Shown here: positions 11,401 to 20,635 of the stretch, in pieces | How positions within the stretch are numbered: the stretch's first letter is position 1 | Layout of the letters: each line of letters starts with the position of its first letter | NCBI RefSeq assembly: GCF_001949145.1 | Contig: NW_019091544.1 | Location: forward strand, 343,615 to 368,333 | DNA length: 24,719 nt | From: Acanthaster planci | Taxonomy: Eukaryota; Echinodermata; Asteroidea; Valvatida; Acanthasteridae | Reading direction: 5' to 3' | Program-made: the position numbers and the translations under genes | The notes under the pieces: model-generated | Seen by the model: only the letters and a program-made list of their open reading frames with translations | Database searches by the model: none | What the model was told of the DNA's origin: nothing

Positions 11401-14400
11401 AAAACACTGTTACGACAAGCTGAAGGATGAAATAGGAAGCAATTACCAGAAATATTACACTATCACTGTAACCATGGAGCTATTAAACACAAGGAGTTAG
11501 AACAAAGCCCCTACAGATCGTAATCCGATTAACTGCTCTGGTCTGCTCCACAGGCAAGGCGCGGTTACCAGCCCCAGTGTTGAAGACACTTAGACATTCT
11601 TTGATCACACAATGATCGCCACCGCCAGGTAACTGGTAACCCACATAATTTCTGTGTTTCACTGCGGCATACTGAAGTAAATAAAAGGTCGAAATGATGC
11701 ACAAAGAAGATGCCTAGTTCTCTTCTGTAGTCCTCAGGAGTTAGTGAGTGAACCCCACAGATGGGCTAGAAAATTCTGAATCGGCTGTGGTTATTTGGGA
11801 AAAATTCGGACGTTTTTAAAGTCAGTTATGACAATTTACAGTTCTGGCGAGAGAGAACAAATACCCCAAATATGAACTGCGATATTTATATCATAAGTCA
11901 CAATCCTAGTGGTTCCTATGATTAAAAGAAGGTGGAAACACGCTGCAGAAATGCATTTAACAACGTGGCGAGGTTTCATGCCGAGACAGTAGTGGATAAT
12001 GACAAAATTGACAACGCATCTCCCCGTGTTTTTGTGTGTCTTTTATTTTCCTCTGGACCAGCCACATGTACATTCTTTCAGTTTTCTTGTGCGTATTTTT
12101 TGAGAATTTGTATTAGTTAGTAATTCTGTTTACTATTAAGAGAGACGTTTTGGGAATGTAAAGACGTACATGTAACCAGACTCTCATTGTCATCGGAATA
12201 TCAGAACAATCACTAAAATTAGTGAAATTTAAGTCTCAGATGACGGTGGTTTCTGTCTCAAGGCAGCCATGTTGAACATGAGGAAGTGTTACGGTCACGC
12301 ATGCGCGGTACCCAAAATTCTTTGCGAATGCAGCTCTGACCATTCCATATAGCCCACAAGTGACGCGTAATTTGTTTTGCCCATGCAGCATGTGCAGTGC
12401 TTGTGGTGGCCATCACTGACCCCTTAGATCTCTATGTGCTTACTCCTTGTGTATAATAGCTCCATGCTGCAACCAACGTTTTACATATTTATAGAGAATT
12501 ATTTTCTGATACTCCACTGATTGCAAAATCAAAACATAAATGTCATCAATTTGAAATGCTTTTAATGAAGAAGGTTCATACTGGTGCTTATTACAAGAAA
12601 GTGTTTGAATCGCTGGTAAGTTAAAGCGTACAGATGTACCTGCGATAAATTTTTTCTTGATACAATTTTCTGCAACTTCTTTCATGTATGAAAACAACTG
12701 CACATCCCTATTGGGTTAAACACACTGAAAAGTGCACTTTTGAGCCAGGTTAATTTTTGGATCATCCCACTGCTGGTGTGGGGGGGGGGGAATCCAACCC
12801 TGTCCCATGCCCATTTTTTAAAAATTTGGTAAGACGATTTTTATCAGTACAAATGTGAAGACTGGACTCAATCCAACATACATGTACATGTATGGTTTTG
12901 GAATCATGATTACTTTTATTTGAAGTTCAAGGCTACACGCATGTCAGCCCGCATGCAATTGCGCACAGCAGTGGAGAAGTACACATTTTGGCTGACCTGT
13001 CTCAGAGCAATGGGTGCTGTGTAAGAACAGTTTGTTCGATATTTATGAAACTGGTGTCAAACTAACTTCAAGAGCTACATTGTTCGTGTACATGTACATG
13101 TAGTGAAGGCTCAGCTTGTGAAAAAATGCACTAGAGCAATACTGGGAAAAATGTTGAGGGAGGCAGATTTTACCCTGTTCCAGCTCTTTCAGGGTTAACT
13201 TGTTGACTGCTGACTACAAGTGTACAGTACTCGTAGTAACAGGTGTATGGTGTTCTGGATTCTGTCATTACGAGTATACTCACAGGAAATGAAATTATAT
13301 AGTTATTGTAACGTAAATTGAGTATACACTGGCATCACCGAAGAACACGACAAATACGCTGCTGGCAGTGTAAGGACATGTACATCTGTAAACTGCTCAT
13401 GTTCAACTAGACACCTGAAGTGGACTCTTCAGTCAATACGACAGAGGAATAGGCAGACAGGTCATTTGCATTCACATGAGAATGAAGACTGATTCGTGAT
13501 GCACACAACTGGCCCCAGATGCTGCAAGGGAAGGAATCCACAAGAGAGGAACTCTGTTTCCTTCTCTCTTTCTTTGCCTGAATGGCAGCAGCCCCGTTGG
13601 CTTCAGAGGCCTCTGTGCTTTGTGTACACCGATGCCTTGGAAGGTATCTATTAAATATGTGCCCATGCATACAATCCTTGGCTCACGGGAATGCCCTGTG
13701 GAAATCATTCGCGGCAGTCAACTGAGGGCACTGTTGCTGTGATGTCATCCAAGGAAGAAATACTGTACATGTATACGTACACACAAGTAGGTTTCTTATC
13801 TAGATTGTAAATCCAGAATTAGCTCATGAAAACATTTCTGAGAACGAGTTGCTTTCTTGCTTATTGCTTAAATACAAAATACATGATGAATCCCCAATGG
13901 AAACCAAATTTATTGCCAACAAAATCTGAAAAAATGCAGCACTTTTGTGCAAAAGCCACTATGACATTGACACTGATTGGATTTTTTTTTCTTGAGATGA
14001 CATTGAAATTTTGCTCATGGATACACAGAAATCTCATCAGCATAAAACCCAAGAGGGCAGCCAAATACCCTTTAATAGATATCGCAGACAATGCAACACT
14101 GAAGAAGTTAACTGAGACACAGAAGTACATTTTGGAAAAATTACAAAACTTCTGTTGCTGCTACTCACAGTTCCAATGGGAAATGCTACTGCAGCAAGGA
14201 ACCAATCTCTGAACGCAACAATCTTCCTGGTTAGTGGACTGTGAGCTCCAGAGCTAGTCACCAAATCACTAACACAGCATAAGAAGAAATACGTCAACTG
14301 GAAAACCTACATGTACAATAAAAAAGATAACAACACATGTACAAGTATGTTGATGATAGTTGGAGGCAGCAAACAAAACAATGTATGCTGTATGCCACCT

Positions 14401-16681
14401 AATGTACAGGTACATCTAGACGTTAAGAATTACATACATGTAAATACATGTATGTTGCAGGCATTTGGCTTTACATGTACTTACCAGTAGGATGTAAATG
14501 AAAAGTGATTTTCTACTAAATTGGAAGGACTCTCATAGCAACAGTTACTGTGTTATCTGTACCTCATGACTACATGTATGTTCAAAACTGAATGGGTTAC
14601 CATGGTCACTGCAAATCTGAATGAAGCTGTGTGTCCAAGTCATGACCCTACTTGACCTTGCTATCATTATCACACGTCATACAAGCACATGTACATGTGA
14701 GTCCAGAGTGTGCTTTTCAATCACGGCTTCCTTTTGCTATGCATGACTGTTTTCTGTTGTTAGTTGCATGTACATGGGCAATGTACTCATAGCAAACGGT
14801 AGGTACATGAACATGTATCATCCGCTGGATGAGGCAATCGTCCATTACACATTAAAAGCATGGAGCTTTATGACGCTAGGCCCCAGTGCTAGTACTACAA
14901 TTACATGATATGATTTCTACACTTCACTCACAATACACACGTTGTAGGCATACATACATCCTGCCTGTGCATGATAAAGTACATCACCAGATGAAGCCGG
15001 TGACTTGCTCAAACCATGGAATAATGGTTGATCCATTAAGGTGAGTTAATGGAGGAATGTGTTTGAACCTTGGTACGTACGTAGAATACATCCAACCACG
15101 GAGGAAAATATGATGCAACAGAAGCAGCAGTCACCAGCTAAGATCGTATACCACCGCATAGTGGCGCAAGATGGTGAACTTCACCATGAATACACGTAAA
15201 ACGTTGTAATTGCATGGGCGCTATTTGAGCAAGCGATACGCCTGCGCAATGCACATTAATGCATGGGCGCAGGCGCCGCGGCAGGCACGTACACCTGGTG
15301 AGCCTGCGCCTACGCATTACTGTAAACTGCACAGGCGTATCGCTTGCTCAAATGGCGCCCATGATAAAATACACCTTTTGGGCAGAGTTATTCATCTTGC
15401 GCCCTCGGCATTATACGATCTTTGGTTACCAGGTACAATGCACCACAGGGGCTGGGCCTGTATAAGGCCATGCCTACATGTACACTGATGTAAACATGGT
15501 ACATGTACATGTATGCATAAAGTATGGACCTGTCTGTGGTTCACTTAACCTGGTAGGCCTACATGTACATCATATGACTTAGGCTACAGACACTACATAC
15601 GTTAGGTACATGACATTGCACGATCTTGGACACTGTGCATTGATTGCAGACATGTTGCGTGTTTCCAATTTTTTCGTGCATGCGCCGTAGTGTTTTTTAA
15701 TTGCCAGGTACCAGTTAATCGGGGACCTAATTGAAACACACGGTTCTATATGTGGCACAGGAAAATCTGCCATTCATGATTCAATATGGTGTGGTTGTTT
15801 TTTGTGCAAAGTACCCAAGTGAACTTTTTGGGCGATCAAAAATATCAGTCAACAAATCAGCATATTTTCACCCAAACTCACAGTACAACACTCTTCTTAA
15901 ACACACATGGAACTTTTGGTTTATATATTTTTCTGTACTTTGAAATTTGAAGGAATCTGAAGACTCGCACACTTTGAACTGTGATCCACATGCCGCAAAA
16001 TGAGGTCATGCAATACGTTGGCACCAGCAGTTGATCAAACATGGTGTTTGACGCATGCTACCATGAGAATCATGACAGTTCAAAATTGCTCAAAAAGTTC
16101 TGTTGGCTGATCTTTTCAGCTGGAAAATGGTCACTGTTTTTATAGGTTTTCTTTAATTTTTATAGGGGCCAAAATTTTATTCCCAATTCCATTTTAAAAA
16201 TAATCACACTTGAAATTTAACCTAGGGCTAAGCCTACATGTATAGGAAGTTGAATACTACATTTTATATACATTAAGTATACAATAGGCCTTGTACCAAA
16301 TTCAAGTAGATAAAATAATTTTCATTTTTTGGGGTCAAATACCTACATACATGTAGGCAGGACCAAGACTACAGGAGGCCTACAACTTGATATATATATC
16401 AGTACATGATGATCCTACTAGGCCCCCTATGTGTACACATGGTGTAGGGGCCTCAGCCCACATCGTGCACTATAGGCCAAACTCACCATGTTCCACATCG
16501 TTAAAAATTTAGACATCCCATACCGATCTTTTCTGGGATTGGATACACCAATATTCTTAAGATAGTCATCTAATGCGGGATTCACTACGACATTGTTGTA
16601 AAATATTCCAAATGTATAGAGAGCAAGGCCCAGAAAACTGAAAATTGTCCTCAGCACGAGAGTGGCACCTGCGCTCGCCAT
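2454..16681 (-). CDS. AIG1: AIG1/ADTRP-family membrane hydrolase, six-exon gene model
   Basis: Spliced minus-strand gene: join of 16487-16681, 14169-14297, 11318-11419, 7753-7868, 6278-6429 and 2454-2497, read downwards, 245 codons plus TAA. Family members (human AIG1, ADTRP) are multi-pass membrane proteins that hydrolyse fatty acid esters of hydroxy fatty acids using a Thr and a His. Seen here: FLTMWN (catalytic-type Thr61), the RDW segment of exon 2, [15 protein letters not shown] and WLNHVM in exon 3, HTTVVP (His143) and HRYPS in exon 4, IWVYPFL and GEKV in exon 5. The length fits the roughly 230-245 aa of vertebrate relatives. Introns are 2189, 2749, 3449, 1323 and 3780 nt, with phases 0,0,0,2,1. 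Whether it is orthologous to AIG1 or to ADTRP cannot be decided here. Four extra exon-1 copies lie upstream. The family call is firm; the last exon is the least certain part. Confidence 0.9.
2711..2985. repeat. Palindromic pair of tRNA-like SINE heads
   Basis: Two tRNA-like heads face each other. The minus head (about 2716-2800) contains GTGGTTGAGTGG (box A side) and GGGTTCGAGTCCC (box B / T-arm). The plus head (about 2910-2975) contains CAAGTGGTTGAG and GGGTTCAAGTCCC. Both share CACTAGT and AAGCAG-AGGT in the middle. Inside them is a second inverted pair: GGTCTAAGTCAGATG near 2818 and CATCTGACTCAGACC near 2891. It lies in intron 5. A serine-tRNA-type origin is likely from the head sequence, but no functional tRNA fold is claimed. 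Confidence 0.65.
4560..4690. repeat. Degenerate AGTCCG/AGTCC array
   Basis: Many imperfect copies of GAGTCCGAGTCC and AAGTCC, for example at 4585-4630 and 4650-4690. A similar array in the same orientation occurs at 5820-5935. It is a low-complexity minisatellite inside intron 5. Confidence 0.6.
5825..5940. repeat. Second AGTCC-rich array
   Basis: CGAGTCCGAGTCC followed by TTCCAAGTCCC near 5887-5911, plus CAGAGTCC near 5852. It has the same orientation as the array at 4560-4690, so the pair flanks about 1.1 kb of unassigned sequence. It may be the two ends of one old element. Confidence 0.5.
6278..6429 (-). CDS. AIG1: AIG1-like exon 5 (constant)
   Basis: 152 nt: one base completing the Trp codon of exon 4, fifty codons, and one base (C) left over. 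The acceptor is TTTTGCAG before GATTTT and the donor is GTAAGT at 6272-6277. It encodes [19 protein letters not shown], a hydrophobic helix, and [18 protein letters not shown] and L-x-G-E are conserved near the C-terminus of AIG1/ADTRP proteins. Confidence 0.93.
7500..7797 (-). repeat. 45-bp tandem array built from the exon-4 end and its splice donor
   Basis: Six tandem copies on the minus strand of a unit made of 32 nt of exon 4 (CTAGTCATTGTAGCC onwards to CTGTCATG) plus 13 nt of intron (GTGAGTTCTTAGC). The exon/intron-type junctions lie at 7752 (true donor), 7707, 7660, 7615, 7570 and 7512, giving spacings of 45, 47, 45, 45 and 58. Five of the six have an intact GTGAGT; the copy at 7615 reads ATGAAT. 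All extra copies lie downstream of the true donor, inside intron 4. Use of any of them would put an in-frame TGA straight after the last codon of exon 4. Confidence 0.9.
7753..7868 (-). CDS. AIG1: AIG1-like exon 4 (constant, carries catalytic His)
   Basis: 116 nt: 38 codons plus TG. The acceptor is CATATGCAG before CACACA and the donor is GTGAGT at 7747-7752. It encodes [13 protein letters not shown], then the family motif HRYPS, then [14 protein letters not shown] and the first two bases of Trp. The opening His (His143) matches human AIG1 His134, the reported catalytic His. The last 32 nt together with the first 13 nt of the intron form the unit of a tandem array that continues for some 240 bp into intron 4, so this exon end has been copied several times. 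Confidence 0.9.
9234..10291 (-). pseudogene. Tc1 transposase, broken
   Basis: Minus-strand remains of a full-length Tc1 transposase. It starts [16 protein letters not shown] at 10291, continues through [14 protein letters not shown], then [18 protein letters not shown] (paired-like DNA-binding part), [13 protein letters not shown] (first catalytic Asp region), [10 protein letters not shown], and a C-terminal end LKAIIKN near 9240. Breaks: a 55-nt net insertion (hairpin with TTAA ends at 10106-10164), an extra A just after the KKHKRF segment, an extra base before the third catalytic position (NPI then a stop frame, near 9400), and the usual QDND replaced by QEND. It cannot make an active protein. 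Confidence 0.88.
10106..10164. mobile_element. 59-bp hairpin with TTAA ends inserted in the Tc1 transposase
   Basis: Perfect 24-nt inverted repeat (10106-10129 against 10141-10164) with an 11-nt loop. Each arm begins TTAACCCTAACCC from the outside. Removing the hairpin and one TTAA joins the normal Tc1 reading VQSI-I and KKHKRF, so it is an insertion at a TTAA with duplication of that site. TTAA target and CCC...GGG termini are the hallmarks of piggyBac-superfamily elements, so this may be a minimal piggyBac-type MITE. It also contains two telomere-like CCCTAA units. Confidence 0.75.
11318..11419 (-). CDS. AIG1: AIG1-like exon 3 (constant)
   Basis: Thirty-four codons, phase 0 on both sides. 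The acceptor is CCTTCAG before CTTGTC and the donor is GTAAGC at 11312-11317. It encodes a membrane segment [10 protein letters not shown], then [19 protein letters not shown] and LNHVM. The DRE-x-I-x-P-K and W-L-N-H signatures are diagnostic of the AIG1/ADTRP family. The exon ends exactly before the catalytic-type His, which is the first codon of exon 4. Confidence 0.93.
12780..12790 (+). repeat. G11 homopolymer
   Basis: Uninterrupted run of eleven G in intron 2. The surrounding intron shows no element I recognise. Confidence 0.8.
14169..14297 (-). CDS. AIG1: AIG1-like exon 2 (constant)
   Basis: Forty-three codons, phase 0 on both sides. The acceptor reads TTTTCCAG before TTGACG, and the donor is GTGAGT at 14163-14168. 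It encodes [12 protein letters not shown], a hydrophilic loop with SPLTRK, then [17 protein letters not shown]. This matches the family pattern of a hydrophobic helix, a charged loop and the conserved RDW-x-L-A-x-x-A-F-P. Because intron 1 is phase 0, this exon can join in frame to exon 1a or to upstream copies 1b, 1c and 1e. Confidence 0.92.
15140..15422. repeat. 283-bp foldback (MITE-like) element in intron 1
   Basis: Ends AAGATCGTATA (15140-15150) and TATACGATCTT (15412-15422) are inverted copies. The inner arms 15214-15244 and 15332-15362 match in 30 of 31 positions (ATGGGCGC, one mismatch, then TTTGAGCAAGCGATACGCCTG). A third inverted pair lies inside: TAATGCATGGGCGCAGGC near 15257 and GCCTGCGCCTACGCATTA near 15302. 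The GC-rich core stands out from the AT-rich intron. No coding capacity; small ORFs here simply read the hairpin. No obvious target-site duplication. Confidence 0.75.
16487..16681 (-). CDS. AIG1: AIG1-like exon 1a (first exon of the main gene)
   Basis: Sixty-five codons from ATG at 16681 to a phase-0 donor (CATG then GTGAGT, 16481-16486). It begins MASAG, has a hydrophobic segment at about residues 8-30 (first membrane helix), a loop with NPRKDRYG, and ends KFLTMWNM. Thr61 lines up with human AIG1 Thr43 in FLTF, reported as a catalytic residue. The start is chosen because ATGGC has an A at -3 (AATCATGG) and because MA is also the start of three upstream copies. No clear TATA box sits at the 50-70 bp upstream distance seen for copies 1c and 1d. 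The TATATAT at about 16695-16702 is too close to the ATG to act as one. Confidence 0.9.
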
Positions 16682-16869
16682 GATTAACGATAGGCATATA
16701 TATCGCTTCGACTTGCCTGAAATTTGACCCCCGATATGGGATGGCGCGCTTCTGAAACCCTTGGTCCTTGGATAGGAAAAATAACGCGCAAGATTTTAGA
16801 ATTTGTAATATTTTTTGGTTCAGTTACTTCTTCAAAAATCCAACTCAGAAAAGGGGCTTTGGAAAATAT

Positions 16870-16995
16870 TTGCTAGTATATTTCGGGGGACTCGAGCCCC
16901 CAACCTACTGTTTACTAGCGCGGACGTCTTAACCACTCGACCACCGAGCTTGCTGAAGTCAACTGGCCGGTCTGAGCATCTACCTCCATGGCCCG
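16870..16995 (-). repeat. tRNA-derived SINE head, second copy of the family
   Basis: The minus strand reads GGTGGTCGAGTGGTTAAGAC, CGCTAGTAAACAG, then GGGGGCTCGAGTCCCCC (T-arm / box B). It resembles the heads at 2711-2985 and also shares the flank AAGTCAACTGGCCGGTCTGAG (interrupted by single changes), which is not part of a tRNA. It lies 200-300 bp upstream of exon 1a. A further AGTCAGG-type inverted piece near 16996 may be the remnant of the opposite arm. Confidence 0.65.
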
Positions 16996-17020
16996 AGTCA
17001 GGAAAAGTAGCGGATACCTG

Positions 17021-17305
17021 TGACTTTTTTCGCAAGCTCTCAGGCAAGCACTGAGCATACAATGTTTATTGATATATACGTTGGGTAAGAGCAAAACCCG
17101 TCATATAGATTAACATCTCCCGAACGCAAAAAATACATCTTGAAAATAGTTCGTGGTATCCGCTGCTTTATATGACTCTGACAGGCCAATCGACCTCAGC
17201 AAGCNGTGAGCTTATGACTTTTTTTCGCAAGCTCTCGGACAAGCACTGAGGACACAGTGTTAATTAAATATATACGTTGGGTAAGGGCAAAACCGTCATA
17301 ATAAA
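17021..17305. repeat. Direct duplication of about 92 bp, with one ambiguous base
   Basis: 17021-17112 and about 17213-17305 are near-identical, starting GACTTTTTTCGCAAGCTCTC and ending near GTCATA, with ACGTTGGGTAAG in both. The period is about 193 bp. The only N of the window (17205) lies in the spacer just before the second copy, so the local assembly may be imperfect. Confidence 0.75.
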
Positions 17306-18312
17306 TAGGTAAATCTTTGGAACGTTTCACGTAAGCCGGGCAGTAAAAACAAACGATATCGCCAGACGTGAAAGGCTGTTAAGCAAATTTATTTTTACCC
17401 ATTTCCGTGTAAATTTTCCTAAATATTACTTGAGGAAGACAAAGGTAAAATTCCAACATGAGTGTTTCAGTCAGGAAATATTCTTCCAAAAATTATCGAA
17501 TGTGATAGGACGGCCCAACGTAAAATCCCCATAGGAGGACCGCGCGAGGGTTCCGGAAGCTCGCTGCGTGACCTTTTACTTTCAGGCTCTATTTTGATTT
17601 AAATCCGCTCGGAGCAAACTGTTATAGCACGTATGACACTTCTTGTCTTTTTTCATCTGATGTCAAACACGATTGCTGAAACAACTCGAATGGAAATACA
17701 GGACAAAATAATTTGGAACAAATTGAAAACAATCAATTTATCCAAATTTATAGTGTTCCATGTCTACTTATTTCCGCGCGTCGGGTTTTCAGTATCAATT
17801 GCTGTATCTGAGCCGTCGTTATCGAAATACTTATCTCGCCTATGTGTGCAGTATGACCATTCTGACCCGACCATAAGGTTTCCAAAATAACTTCAATTGA
17901 ATTAATAATAAATCTATGGCTGGAAACACATCATTGCTCTGAGTGAAATATTGATGGCCTTTTCTACTCCGTGCGGGGCGAGTGATGTTCCAAAATTGAG
18001 GTATTAACTTTATCCATGTGTAGCTCGCTTGCCTCATGCACAGCTAGCAGCTGGCGGTCACTTGATTGAGCGCCCTCTATTAGCAAGTATCGGTGAGTGT
18101 ACAGACGCCCGAAAATCTTCGGTCCGTTTGTGCTACTTGCTATCGCTAAAGCACGCAATTAATAATCTTTTGATTTAGTTCCATATTGGTCTGCCTGTCA
18201 TATTATTATAATTTCAGTATAAACAAGGAAAGGAATAAGTTTTCACTAGGACAAAGGTGTCATTCAGATTCCCAAGCATAGAGAATCAAAATATTTTCAA
18301 ACGGTAACTTAC
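17306..18312. other. Unassigned interval between exons 1a and 1b
   Basis: No coding homology, RNA gene or clear repeat found. Short ORFs at 17633-17890 (+) and 17840-18158 (-) show no family resemblance and no exon-1 signature. Confidence 0.5.
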
Positions 18313-18561
18313 CGCACACCAGCTAGTGAGATACAAACACTTATAAACTGCCGATCCTCTGAAGAACTCGATAATTTTAAGATCCATGTATTTGCTCTTT
18401 ATGAAAGCGGGACTAGTGACGGTGACATCGAATCTTATTTCGTAGAAATACAACAAGAATGCAAATAGATGAAATACATTCACCAATTGCACAACGATCT
18501 TGCCGTGTCTTGGAGTTGTCGGTACACAAACAAAGTGGGAGGTTTGTCTTGATCTCTTCAT
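18313..18561 (-). CDS. AIG1: Exon 1b: AIG1-like alternative first exon
   Basis: Minus-strand exon ending at a strong phase-0 donor (GCG then GTAAGT, 18307-18312). From the ATG at 18561 it has 83 codons, with a hydrophobic helix FHLFAFLLYFY, then DVTVTSPAFIKSKY, EFFRGS, and ends YLTSWCA with the conserved Thr of the family. SPAFIKSKY is identical to exon 1c, so 1b and 1c are close duplicates. The reading frame stays open upstream to beyond 18650, so the true start is uncertain; unlike its sisters it has no MA start. No matching exons 2-6 follow before exon 1a, so it would have to splice to the shared exon 2. Confidence 0.75.
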
Positions 18562-19003
18562 CGTTGATGTTCTGAATTCCAGCAGCAAGACAAAAATCAC
18601 TCTATCATTTCCCGTCAGTGACACTAGTTCTGAGGACCCACTACGGAGTCTTTGGGGCAAACTATAATCATGTATGAAGGCTTTTAGACCTTATCCAAAT
18701 ACAAAGTGATGTCGTTACAGTCACGTTCAAACGATTCAAGATAAACCAACCTTCACAATCAACTACAAACAAACAAACGATTATAGTCAACCGACCTCCT
18801 TTTCAACTGGTTCCCTTCTGTACAATGATTTGGAAGTAATGGCTTGGTGAGAATAAAGTTTGGACTCTGCACAGGCGCAGGTGGAGCTCATGGTGGACAC
18901 AGAATTGCTTGTCAGCAAGTTGCTGTAACGATTTAATTAAGCTGCAAAACATGACCTAAATCTTCACTTTGACTAAAAATAATAACCTAAAAAATAATCT
19001 TAC

Positions 19004-19225
19004 CGCACACCATGCTGTAAGGTGCAAAGTCTTATATCTGAGTACTGATCCATCACTGAAGAAGGCGATTTTAGGGTTGATGTACTTGCTTTTGATGAAT
19101 GCAGGGCTGGCCATTGCCACATCATAGCCAGCAGCGAATAATTCGAGCAAAAATACTGTGAAATGGTACAAACATTGCAGTGTGAAATGATGGGCTCGAT
19201 AGCTGTTAAACTTGGCTTTTGCCAT
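19004..19225 (-). CDS. AIG1: Exon 1c: AIG1-like alternative first exon
   Basis: Seventy-four codons from ATGGCAAAAGCC (19225, A at -3) to a phase-0 donor (GCG then GTAAGA, 18998-19003). It begins MAKAKF, has a hydrophobic helix at about residues 18-33 (LYHFTVFLLELF), then MASPAFIKSKY, FFSDGS and the end LHLTAWCA with the catalytic-type Thr. A TATAAAA box lies about 66 bp upstream of the ATG (19291-19297). An in-frame upstream ATG (MDPNF) exists, but MAKAKF has the better context and matches sister exons. Confidence 0.78.
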
Positions 19226-20233
19226 GATTCTGTTACCATGAAGGGAATGTCCAAAATTTGGATCCAACTGGGTTCCAGAGTTCCCCGTTGTTTTATACAG
19301 CTCTCATCGGCTCTGTAACTAACCTTTTAAGTTTATCAAATGCATAATTCTGGATTATAGGCTTATGGTGTTATTGCTGGAGCACAATGACTTGTTGCGT
19401 AATGGACGAAGGCATACGCTTAATCAAAGTACGTATCGCTATTTTTATCAGTACTGTTTTCTCGATGTAGATGCCGTTGACGAGAAACAAAAATACATTC
19501 AAAGTTAAAGTGTGAACTATATGTATCTAAAGATACTGACTAACTGAGGCTGAATTGAACAAGGGGACCTATACACGTAAGTATGGGAACCAATACTTAC
19601 ATTGGTTCGCCTATAATATACTCTAAGACCGGGATATTCGGTCACTGTTTCCAATAGTTTGGCATAGAAGGTGATCGATAATGGGAACCAGTGCTTGATC
19701 AATTTGATATTACGTGGTACGCATTGTCAACATCCCAATGGATTTGTTTTTACTCTAGAATTGTCAAGGCCTGGGATTTGGCAAGATGGACTATGTACTC
19801 ATGACCTAAATGGCCAACAATGTACTGCCATGCGTGATAAAGATCTTATGGCATTTATTCATTAATCGGTCTCACATTAATTTCGAGCCTTAATGCATCT
19901 AATCCATGACAATAAAGGAAATGTTGCCTTCAAAATCATGTGCGTATCGTGAATTGCTCATTGAGGTTTAAATCTGTATATATTCCTTGAACGAGACTTT
20001 AAAAAATAATCGAAAATTCAAAGGGACAAATATTGAAACCAAGACACACGGAACAATTTAAACAATAAGCTCACGGAACTGGGCTTTAAAACAAAACACT
20101 GTGTACAAAACTAAACACAAATTTCGCAAAAAGAATGGCCCACACTGGAAAAGAAGTACGCCATCAAAGAAACGGACAGGTACAGACCTCGCAGCCAGAG
20201 GCAAGAATTAGATGATTGAGTGGTTAATCTTAC
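19226..20233. other. Unassigned interval between exons 1c and 1d
   Basis: Apart from the exon 1c TATA box I see no assignable feature. There is a short perfect hairpin GAACCAAT-ACTTAC-ATTGGTTC at about 19588-19609. A 64-codon plus-strand ORF (19671-19865) and a 61-codon minus ORF (19517-19702) match nothing I know and lack the exon-1 ending motif. Confidence 0.45.
19291..19297 (-). promoter_or_regulatory. TATA box of exon 1c
   Basis: TATAAAA on the minus strand, 66-72 bp upstream of the exon 1c ATG. This would put the transcription start near 19265 with a short 5' UTR. The geometry is like that of exon 1d. Confidence 0.5.
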
Positions 20234-20406
20234 CGCATTCCAAATCGTGATGCAGACAAACTTGTTTACTATATCGATCCACCAAAAAAGTCAATAAAAT
20301 CAGAACTGAAATACATTTTCCTCATTAAACGCGGAGTAGATAGCCTACAAACTGCGAGTTCATACCCAAATACGAGCATGTAAAAAGGAATGTAAATGCA
20401 TGCCAT
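20234..20406 (-). pseudogene. Exon 1d: AIG1-like first exon with a frameshift
   Basis: It starts ATGGCATGC (20406), begins MACIYIPFYMLVFGYEL, then STPRLMRK (compare STPRFMKS in exon 1e), and reaches DFFGGS (compare EFFRGS in 1b and FFSDGS in 1c). The frame then runs into TAG near 20265. In the next frame the expected ending CITIWNA appears, directly before a donor identical to that of exon 1c (GTAAGATTA, 20233 downwards). One missing base just after GGS explains this. It is either a dead exon or an assembly error. Its TATA box at 20458-20464 is intact, which makes a recent loss or sequencing error plausible. Confidence 0.65.
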
Positions 20407-20457
20407 GCTTCATGCATTCCCGAGACGGTTGAGCCACTAGCTGCATTTTGCAGGGTC

Positions 20458-20464
20458 TTTTATA
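20458..20464 (-). promoter_or_regulatory. TATA box of exon 1d
   Basis: TATAAAA on the minus strand (in GCTTATAAAAGACC), 52-58 bp upstream of the exon 1d ATG. This is a normal distance for a TATA promoter with a short leader. Confidence 0.5.
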
Positions 20465-20635
20465 AGCCTCAAAAATTAACGTCATGCATGTGTAGTGTCA
20501 CTGTCAGAAAATGCAGCTATAAAATAGAACGTATGTCATGTTTACTGATTAGTAATTACAACTATAATGAGTAACTAACTTAATAAGACCAAGCACGTGT
20601 AGGGTATATCGATGGCGAAACTATGTTACATTTAC

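Noticed and set aside
13826-14212. 128-codon plus-strand ORF
   Set aside because: Overlaps the antisense of AIG1-like exon 2 and otherwise reads intron; no family resemblance.
15138-15488. Cluster of small overlapping ORFs on both strands
   Set aside because: They read through the two arms of the 283-bp foldback, which explains their mirrored peptides.
16870-16995. Functional tRNA gene
   Set aside because: The tRNA-like head has no convincing acceptor stem pairing, and it shares non-tRNA flank with the copy at 2711-2985; it is a SINE.
19517-19702. A further alternative first exon
   Set aside because: It has a GTAAGT-like site, but that lies in a short local hairpin, and the upstream peptide ends RRTN without the L-T-x-W motif or a clear membrane helix.
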